Source of the DNA: Phaseolus vulgaris
Lineage: Eukaryota; Streptophyta; Magnoliopsida; Fabales; Fabaceae
DNA: 64,000 nt
NCBI RefSeq assembly: GCF_000499845.2
Contig: NC_023753.2
Coordinates: 13,421,181 to 13,485,180 of the forward strand
Direction of reading: 5' to 3'
The notes below the pieces were generated by a model that saw nothing but the letters and a program-made list of their open reading frames with translations, searched no databases and was not told the origin of the DNA. A program made the position numbers and the translations under genes. The stretch's first letter is position 1, and each line of letters opens with the position of its first letter. Positions 56,753 through 64,000 of the stretch are shown here, one piece after another.

Positions 56753-58179
56753 ATTATAAAACTAAAATGTCAAAATCTATAAATTATTTGATTAATTAGT
56801 TATTATCTACTTAAAATATTTTAAAATTATATATAAAGTCTATAATACAAAACATTAATGTGAGTGATTTCATTTTTTAAGGTTAAATTTATTCATCCAA
56901 ATAAATGAATATTGTAGAATAAAAATATCAACAAATAGTAATCACTATACGAAAACATTGTTTTAACGGGGGATATTTTTACATTATTCATGGTTAAAAT
57001 CTCTATTAAGTCATTTACTCAGGATTGCAATTTTCCCTGCTAAATCATCCCTAGGGAACGTGATCCCTAGGGTTTTTTTAAACCTCATGAAAAGTCTTTC
57101 AGAACTCCTGTTAAATATAATGGGTTTAAGAATCTCCATAAAATACCATGGGTTTCAAAATCTCCGTTCAATACCATGGGATTGAAAACCTCCATAAAAT
57201 ACCATGGGTTTAAGAACCTTCGTAAAATACAATGAGTTTCAAAATTTCCATAAAATGACTTACCGTCTGAAATAACCTTTAACCCCATTTTCCACCATCT
57301 GTAATGATTCTTCTGACTTCTATCTTCCACCATAAACACAGTACTGTGTGAAACAGGCTCAATGACAATCACAATTTAGTCACACTTATGTCTATTATAT
57401 TTAAGGAGAAGAAACATTAAATAAGGCACTATCTTCTTATTACTAGAATACTGCTTCTTCCATCACCTTACTGCCCTAACTTGGGTCACAAACCACTGTT
57501 ACCTAACTCGACAATAACGGGTGTTTATCATTATTTAATATATCCTAAATAATTGTATTATCTGTTAGATGTGGGCTTCAAAACCATGTGTATTCTTGGC
57601 TACAAGGGATTCAAATATTGCAAGTAAAATTAACTTTATTAATTCTCACTTTCACAGTGAATTAATTATTGGATGCATTTTAAAATAAAAACCTTAATTT
57701 AAAATATTTCAAAATTATGAGAATTAAATATTAAAAATTATAACTAAAACTAAAATTGCACATAAAATATATGTAAATCAAAAGCTAAAACAAAACAAGT
57801 TATGTTTTTTGAAGTATGAGTTCATAACAAAAAAAAATACAAAACTAGGAATTATATAACCCAAGTACCATCAATCATAAAAAATATGCAAATACGGTTG
57901 AAATACTTATTATCCAAGATTACTTGTTGAAATACTTATTATCCAAGGTTATTTTGATGAATTTTTAAAATAAATTTTTGAAACTTTAGAAAATTTATTT
58001 GTAATGTAAAGTTTCACTATCGAAATTTTAGAGAATTTAGTTATAAATATATAAAATATATTAAAACTATATAGTTTTAATATATTTATTTATTAAGAGA
58101 TTTAATTGTATTTATTTATTGAAGTTTAAAAATCAAGCATCTTTTATTGAGGTTCTACAATAAACCTTTGAAACTTAAC
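56753..58179. other. AT-rich intergenic DNA with a CACTA-like end and a 28-bp array
   Basis: CACTATACGAAAACA at about 56944-56958 resembles a CACTA transposon terminus, followed by the tandem array at 57120-57259. I found no matching opposite terminus. The rest is AT-rich without a credible ORF; the open frame at 57085-57372 (minus) is created by the array. Confidence 0.45.
57120..57259. repeat. 28-bp tandem repeat, five units
   Basis: Unit ATGGGTTTNAAAANCTCC followed by ATAAAATACC, five times with a few changes each. Confidence 0.85.
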
Positions 58180-59245
58180 TGTTAGAAATATAAGCCGTAA
58201 ACAAGAGAAGATGGTGAATTATTTATGAAAGATTTTAGCAAATATTGAAGGTAGATCGAAATACAATGAAGAATCAATCAATTAGAAATCTGTGCAGCCA
58301 ATTATAAAACTGTTTTAAATTTGATAGTAGAAAATCAACCGGTTGCTTTTGCGAAACAATCGGTTGTTTATATCAGCAGTGTTGAAAATCAAAACAAAAG
58401 CAGATTTAAATAGTGTAAAGATAGAGAGATTAACACAAAATGTTTATACTGGTTCACTCTTTACCAAAACCTACATTCAGTCCTCAGCAACCACTGAGAA
58501 TTCACTAAGTAATCAAACCTTGATTACAAACAACACACCAAAGTGGTGATCTTGAACCCTTCAAGAACTCACACCACCTTTGGCAAATACAACATAGTTT
58601 TCAGAACAACCTCTGAAACTGCACAACACCAATTCACAAAGAATTGCAGTGATAAAGAAAGAAAGGATTTGAATACACCTGGGTACAATAAAAAATTAAA
58701 GCATAGTGAATACAGGACAATCTTATTACACACTTGAGAATGATCCAAAACTCTTTGAAATCTTGAAAGCTGATTTGAATGATTTCTCTTAGTTGATTAA
58801 CAACCAGAAGCATAAAACAACATATTTGAACTCCAATCAGTTGGTCAAAGCATTTAATACAAGAGCCAAAATCAGTTTAATTAATTTAAAATAGATTAAA
58901 GCCACTTAACAAAATTCTATTAAGGTTTTCAGAAAATCAATCGATTGAAAACACGAATTAACCGATTGAATTGATTTGACAGGAAAGTCAAACAAAGTCA
59001 AGCTTTTTTAAATCCTTTTCAAAATACACCAAATGTAAAACAATCGGTTGAATCAACATTTGAACAGGTTGAATTTTCACTTTCTTTAGAAAACACATTT
59101 TTTCCAAAATGATTGAAATCAAACAACCTTGGATCATTACAGAGAGTGGATTAACATATTCAAATACATCTAGACACACATACACAACCAACAACAAGGA
59201 TCTTCATGCATTCCATTTGGATTTGGAGAAATCAAAGCACCTTGT
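58180..59245 (+). repeat. R1 dispersed repeat, copy c
   Basis: Starts GTTAGAAATATAAGCCGTAA and ends around CATTTGGATTTGGAGAAATC. Palindrome pairs at about 58333-58362 (AACCGGTTG...AATCGGTTG), 58938-58972 and 59041-59075. Here R1 sits directly beside an ORF region (59672-60580), so it may be the non-coding flank of a larger element. Confidence 0.72.
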
Positions 59246-59671
59246 TCAACAATCTTCCCCTATTCGATGAAGATAAATCCATGGTTTGCTTGTGTTGCCA
59301 TTTTTTGAATTTGATAGATCCTGCAAAACAGAAATTGTGCACATACAAGGCATGTAAAGCAGCAGGATAACCCAGGTTTGAGAAACACCTAAGATCCAGT
59401 TTTCTGCAAAAGCTTTCAAGAAAAAAACCATAAAACATTGTATGAAAAATAATGGTGAATTGAGGTGGAGATCAGAGATATATCAGAGATATAACAGCAA
59501 CATAAGAAATCATAGAGTTATAGCAGAATGTAGCAGCAAGTACAACATCATAAACCACATCATTCTCCCACTATTTGTCTTCACAAATAGAATGAGAGAA
59601 GGAATAAAAATAGAATTAAGAAAAACTGTTATACAAGCTTAAGCAAAACAACCATTAAAGCATGAAATTCA

Positions 59672-60580
59672 TCAATCCTCCTTGCCATATTGAAGATCGA
59701 AAAGCTGGTTTTGAACAGCCTCAATCTGTTCATCCAGGTTCTGGAACCTAGCCATACAAAACTCAGGATGGTTTTTTTGATCATATGCAAAGATGTCCAT
59801 GCGGCTTATCATCAACCTCTCAAAGGGTGTCATGGAAGTGATACGTTCATCCATGTTTCTAGCGCCTGGACCAACACCAAAAGCTTCATCAGGACCATAA
59901 TTGCCTTGATTTCCTTGTCCAACTTGATGTCCATCATCTCCACCATCTTCAACATGATTTCCACTGGAAGAACCACCTTGGTCTCCATCTTTGCTTACCC
60001 ATCTGCCTCAAATTTTAGTGAATCTCATCTTGTTGAGTGATCCATTATTAACTTCATGTGATGGCTTTACCACCTCATATAACTCCTCCTCAAGATCAAT
60101 TTCAAAGAAATGCAAAAATTTAGAGATAATAATAGCATAGGAATAGTGATAGTCACTTAACCTCATTGATTTTTGCATATGTTCTTTGAAAATGTCGATC
60201 CAATTGATCTTGATTTTATTCATGATGCAGTAGATAATAACTAAATCCTCCTCAGTAAGGACCAAATGGTTGCTCCCTCTTGGAGTCAGCATCCAAGATA
60301 CAATGAAAACAATAATTCTTTCATTTAGCTTCAGGCCTCCCACAGAAAAACTCTTCACTTTGGTTTGAAAATTTTTGCGACAGCTTCTATAGTATTGCAT
60401 TTTGTTGAATTTTTTTACAACCCGAATGTTTGCTTTATTAATCCTCAGCCCAACATATTTTAACCCAGTTACAACAGTCCACACATCTGGAGTTATCTTT
60501 ATATCAACTTCTTTCACGTGTGAGCATAGATTTTGACCAACAATGTGAAGATTTGTATAGAAAACCTTCACTAGAAACAT
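59672..60580 (-). pseudogene. ORF resembling a plant 'putative transposon protein' domain
   Basis: An open frame 60580-60008 (190 residues) begins Met-Phe-Leu-Val-Lys-Val-Phe-Tyr-Thr-Asn-Leu. It contains Ile-Thr-Pro-Asp-Val-Trp, Lys-Ser-Phe-Ser-Val-Gly-Gly-Leu and Glu-Glu-Asp-Leu-Val-Ile-Ile-Tyr-Cys-Ile-Met-Asn. A stop or shift at about 60005-60010 is followed by a Gly/Asp-rich linker (about 60000-59860) and a C-terminal open part (59854-59672, Met-Asp-Glu-Arg-Ile-Thr-Ser) with a short coiled coil. It resembles, from memory, the legume-expanded 'putative plant transposon protein' domain. Enzymatic function is unknown; it may be N-terminally incomplete (extends to about 60600). Confidence 0.55.
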
Positions 60581-60599
60581 TTTCAGAAATCATTTCAGC

Positions 60600-61462
60600 A
60601 GTTGGTCCTTCAAGACATTCCTCACTTCAATGTGATTCTGCCCTTTCAGCCAGTTGAAAGTGATCAGCTTTGGATTGTTGATGACTTTCCTGCTAGACTC
60701 ATGCAGGAACTTCTTTATCTTCTCATCATCCCCTTAAAAACCAGTTTTCAAGGTGTCCACCCCTTTTTACAACACGAGTCTTCATCCTTTTTTATGAGGG
60801 ACGTGTTGAGTCCATGAGGCAGAAATGCTTTTTTTAGAGAATGTGGAGAAATGAACAGATTCAAGTAAAGCAACAAAAGGAAAACAATGGGTTGTTCCTG
60901 TGAAAAAATCAGTTGTACCAGCATATGTATTTAAGCAGAAAAAACAATCAAGATACATTGGCATTACGTGGGTTGTTTTTCAATAGAAAAAGAATCTATT
61001 GTAGTGGGAATATGCCATACGTCAGCCCCCAAACAAATTTATCAGTGCCAGCACAGTCCAAATTTGATCACCCATAAAAGACACTTAAATTTCCAAGAAA
61101 CCATGGAATATATTCCTTTATGACCAAAATATATTCCAATAAGATCGTATCAAAGTCACAATTAATGTAATTTTGACCCATAAGAAATTTTGAAAGAAAA
61201 GAAACAGCTGTAACCATGCACAAAAATTCAAAACAACTTTATTACAAGGTTTCCAATGGTAAAACAATTGGTTGTTTTGTGAAAACAATCGATTGTTTTA
61301 CTCATACAACAATTAAGAGTTCACAAATCGAGAATTATTCACAAAGATGAGAAATGCATAATGCAAATTTCACAAGCCTTTGCACAACAATGTTTCACAA
61401 AAGATTTAGCCAAGAAAAATAATCATTTGAGATTTAATTTAATCAATATGAACCAAATACAC
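60600..61462. other. Non-coding DNA between the transposon-like ORF and element D
   Basis: Contains further AATCGGTTG/AACAATCGATTG-type palindromes (about 60894-60925 and 61261-61300), like R1. This suggests that 58180-61462 is one unit with the ORF in the middle. No other gene. Confidence 0.5.
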
Positions 61463-62134
61463 TGTACCGTCCCGTCCCCGGGCGTTGACCAAAGTCAAAG
61501 TCAAAGTCAAACACGTGGTGGGACCCGCCAAGGGGCCTAGGGGAGAAAGTCAATAGGTTGACCACTTTGGGTGTCGCCAGAAGTGGGCATCGCCAGAGGT
61601 AGGCGTCACCAGGTGTGGGAGTCGCCATGTGGAGGTGTCGCTGATGTCACCCCCCGATACCCGCGGATAGGATAGACCGTGGAGGGGGCGACACAGTTAG
61701 AGGCCACGGTACGAGTGAGGAGGCCTCGGGCCCCAGTACCTCAGAACAACAATGAAGAGAAGAGAAAGGTGGCTTTAAGGCTATAGTCCCAGTATCAACA
61801 GGGGGTAGTCTGCCTCGTGAAGTACCCACGCCACCTCTAGAGAATCCCTGGGACAGATACGACCCAGGAGAGGGCCACGCCCAGGGGCGAACCATGTGCA
61901 TGGTACGAGAGGAAGGCAGATACACTCCCAGGGCGAGTGACTAGAAGTTGGGGCGCATGAGTTGGCACCCAGATAGTCACCCCTCGCGCCAGATGCACTC
62001 TAGAGAAGGAAGACTTACACGTTGGAGTTTCCCTAAGTTGGGTTACAGCGTGGTAAGCCTTTCCACGTGGAATGGCGGTTAAGTCAGAAGGACACGTGGC
62101 AGTAAGCACTGAAACATCAGGGATTGCAGGAGGC
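61463..62134 (+). repeat. LTR and leader region of element D
   Basis: Three AGTCAA units in tandem (61492-61511) and further TTGAC words near 61556; CACGTG words (61512, 62063, 62092). A 16-bp imperfect array of GTCGCCAGAAGTGGGC-type units lies at 61572-61650. The boundary between LTR and leader is unresolved. Confidence 0.55.
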
Positions 62135-63475
62135 AATGGCGGCAACGAAGGTTGAATAAGAACGCCTGCAGGCGGATCTCGCGGCGTCTTAGGCGAGAAA
62201 TGAAGAGCTCTGTCGTACGAATGAGGAGTTGCGCCGCGGGTTGCGCAACAACTCAGGGCTACGTGAGGCAGATGAGCGCGAGCGCTTCACTCCACCAAGG
62301 GAGTTCTCTACGCTGTTCTCGCAGTCAATTCTGGAGGCGGTAATTCCTAACATGTTCGTAGGTCCTAAGGTTACCTTCATTGGGATGGAAGATACCAAAG
62401 CACATCTCACTGCGTTCCACACGCAGATGATGCTGGTAGGCGGCTCCGACGCCGTAAGATGCAAGCTCTTCATGAGCACTCTGACTGGCATGGCCATGGA
62501 CTGGTTCATCAGCCTTCCAGATGGCCATATTACATCTTTCGCACAACTTTCCCAGTTATTCAGGGAGCAGTACCTAGTAAACAGGGCTCCACCACCAGTC
62601 TCGTATGACTTGTTTGACGTGAAGCAGTATCAAGGCGAGACCTTGAAGGAGTATATCTGATTGGAATCACATCAATATCAATCGCTTCGGGGCTTAGGTG
62701 GTGAAGGTTGGCACCACGGAGGAGCCCATGATTGTCTACGTATTCAGAAAGGGGGTGTGCCCTGGGCCTTTATGCGAGTCAATCATCCGCAACCGCCCCT
62801 GAACTTTTGTTGAGATAAGGCATCGTGTTGTGGAACACATCGCCACTGAGGGCGAGGTGTGCGAGAAGCACACAAGTGTTGCACCCACACGCCCGAGAGC
62901 ATTGTCGCGTCCACAACCCGCTAGGGTCAACGAGGCCACGAAGGGAAGGAAGAATGGCTTTTTAAAAGATTACCTGGTCGGGTCTGCTAGGGCCGCGACC
63001 TTGGCAGTGCCAGAGGAAGATCAGGCGCATGAAATGCCAATCCACGGAGAAGTACACACCATCTCTGGTGGGTTCTCAGGAGGAGGGCCCACTGCCTCTC
63101 AGCGCAAGAGGTATGTGAGGTAAGTGAATTCAAATGCTGGAGAGGGTTCGGACGACCCATGGGAGACAGACCTGGTGTTCACGAAAGCTGATCTACGTGA
63201 TGTCGTCCCCCATGACAATGACCCCGTGGTCATTTTGGTTGTCACAGCTGGAAGAAAAGTGCATAGAGTTCTCGTCGACTAGGGTAGTTATGCAAATGTC
63301 ATGTTCTGGTCGACCTTCAACAAGTTGTAGTTGTCCCCTGACCTGCTGAGGCCCTACACTGGATGCTTGTATGGGTTTGTAGGGGACCAAGTAGAAGTAC
63401 GAGGCTACTTGGAGCTGAGGATGACGTTTACGGATGGAACAGCGTTCCGTACATAGAGCATTCGGTACTTGGTAG
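62135..63475 (+). pseudogene. gag-protease of element D
   Basis: Gag from about 62135. The open stretch 62229-62660 contains Phe-Ser-Gln-Ser-Ile-Leu-Glu-Ala, Gly-Gly-Ser-Asp-Ala-Val-Arg-Cys-Lys, Asp-Trp-Phe-Ile-Ser-Leu-Pro and Tyr-Asp-Leu-Phe-Asp-Val-Lys-Gln-Tyr-Gln-Gly. After a stop (62658-62660) the frame is patchy. The zinc-knuckle region seen in A and C is missing between about 62950 and 62960. Protease begins at about 63170; its active site reads Asp-stop-Gly-Ser (TAG at 63280-63282 in place of Gln). Another TAG lies at 63328-63330. R1 copy d interrupts it. Confidence 0.8.
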
Positions 63476-64000
63476 TTAGAATGGATGGCTTTAAACTAGA
63501 GGGGGGGGGGTGAATTGTTTAAAGAGGGTTTTCGCAAACTTTTAAAACAAGGATGAAATTATCTCAAGAAACAATTGATAAGAAATTCAGTTTGCCAAAA
63601 CAACAATAAAAAACAACAGTACCAGAAAAACAATCGGTTGTTTCACAGAAACAATCGGTTGCTTATACCAGCAAACAACAAACAAAAATGATATTAAAGA
63701 GTTAGGGATAGAGAGATTGCACACAGATGTTTATACTGGTTCACTCCAAATCCAGAGCTACATCCAGTCTTCTCAGAAACCCTGAGGAAATCCACTAAGC
63801 AATCACAACCTGATCACTTACACCACAACCAAGAAAGTGACCTTGAACACCTCAAGACACACACTCTTCTTGGCCAACACACCAACACTAAGATTGCTAA
63901 TCTTGATCCCCTCAAGAACACACAGCCAATCTCAGCAAACACAAAAACGAAAACTTGTTTCACAGAGTACAAGGATTGCACTTGTTACGGAAGATAATCT
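63476..64000 (+). repeat. R1 dispersed repeat, copy d (runs off the window)
   Basis: Starts AGTTAGAATGGATGGCTTTA, then a run of G and TGAATTGTTT. Palindrome pair AATCGGTTG...AATCGGTTG at about 63631-63661. TATACTGGTTCACTC at about 63733. Only the first ~525 bp are in view. Confidence 0.75.

Larger units (their letters stand above)
61463..63475 (+). mobile_element. Element D: 5' part of a fourth Tat-type retrotransposon
   Basis: Starts TGTACCGTCCCG, an LTR-like TG start, in GC-rich DNA sharply different from the flank. An LTR/leader region (to about 62134) is followed by gag and protease, where R1 copy d cuts it. No PBS or LTR end is visible, so the LTR-gag junction may be deleted. Gag resembles A more than B. 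Confidence 0.7.

Noticed and set aside
57085..57372. 95-residue minus-strand ORF with repeated Phe-Leu-Asn-Pro
   Set aside because: It is produced by the 28-bp array, whose period is not a multiple of three, so no protein repeat is maintained.
61443..62145. Open frames in the GC-rich LTR of D
   Set aside because: High GC reduces stops; they overlap LTR/leader features and match nothing.

Overview
The window looks like nuclear DNA of a eudicot plant, most likely a legume. The evidence is an intron-rich plant-type methyltransferase gene, plant LTR retrotransposons of the Tat (Ty3/gypsy) and Ty1/copia lineages, a plant SINE and a PIF/Harbinger relic. The species assignment is inference. Only one convincing host gene is present; nearly everything else is mobile DNA, much of it nested.

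Layout. (1) 557-22720: Tat-lineage retrotransposon B, plus strand, with no recognisable 5' LTR. Its gag is split by a complete second Tat element, A (963-12728, LTRs present, 5-bp target duplication CCAGC). Between its protease and RT it also carries a copy of a 1.1-1.3 kb dispersed repeat, called R1 here. (2) 23986-30340, minus strand: a seven-coding-exon gene for a 621-residue Golgi-type putative methyltransferase (PMT/DUF248 family), with a SINE in one intron. (3) 31.4-36.9 kb: AT-rich DNA with a broken PIF/Harbinger transposase, a degenerate telomere-like tract and a 123-129 bp tandem repeat. (4) 36921-41504: Ty1/copia element E, minus strand, with 167-170 bp LTRs and target duplication TGCAT. 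(5) 42.4-44.3 kb: decayed Ty3/gypsy RT/RNase H relic F, split by a solo LTR (43485-44190, target duplication GTTTT). (6) 46893-56752: Tat element C in reverse orientation, lacking most of RT and all RNase H, with R1 inside its gag. (7) 58.2-61.4 kb: another R1 copy next to an ORF resembling a plant 'putative transposon protein'. (8) 61463-63475: 5' part of Tat element D, cut by a fourth R1 copy that runs to the window end.

How the parts work together. A, B and C share one architecture: LTR, PBS, gag, protease, RT, RNase H and a second RNase H (lost in C), then integrase. After integrase come a stem-loop, a tandem array of hairpin-forming monomers, and a gene on the opposite strand that is read toward integrase. 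That antisense gene has two introns at equivalent places in all three elements. About 140 bp from the 3' LTR, A, B and C share a three-part promoter-like block with a fixed 8-nt spacing. The sense polyprotein and the antisense gene therefore converge on the hairpin array. This arrangement (antisense spliced gene, conserved upstream block, hairpin array with compensatory changes) is the most interesting thing in the window.

All reading frames of the retroelements are damaged by frameshifts, stops or deletions, so none of these copies looks autonomous. Splice sites, domain names and family assignments come from reading the sequence by eye; no search or alignment program was run.
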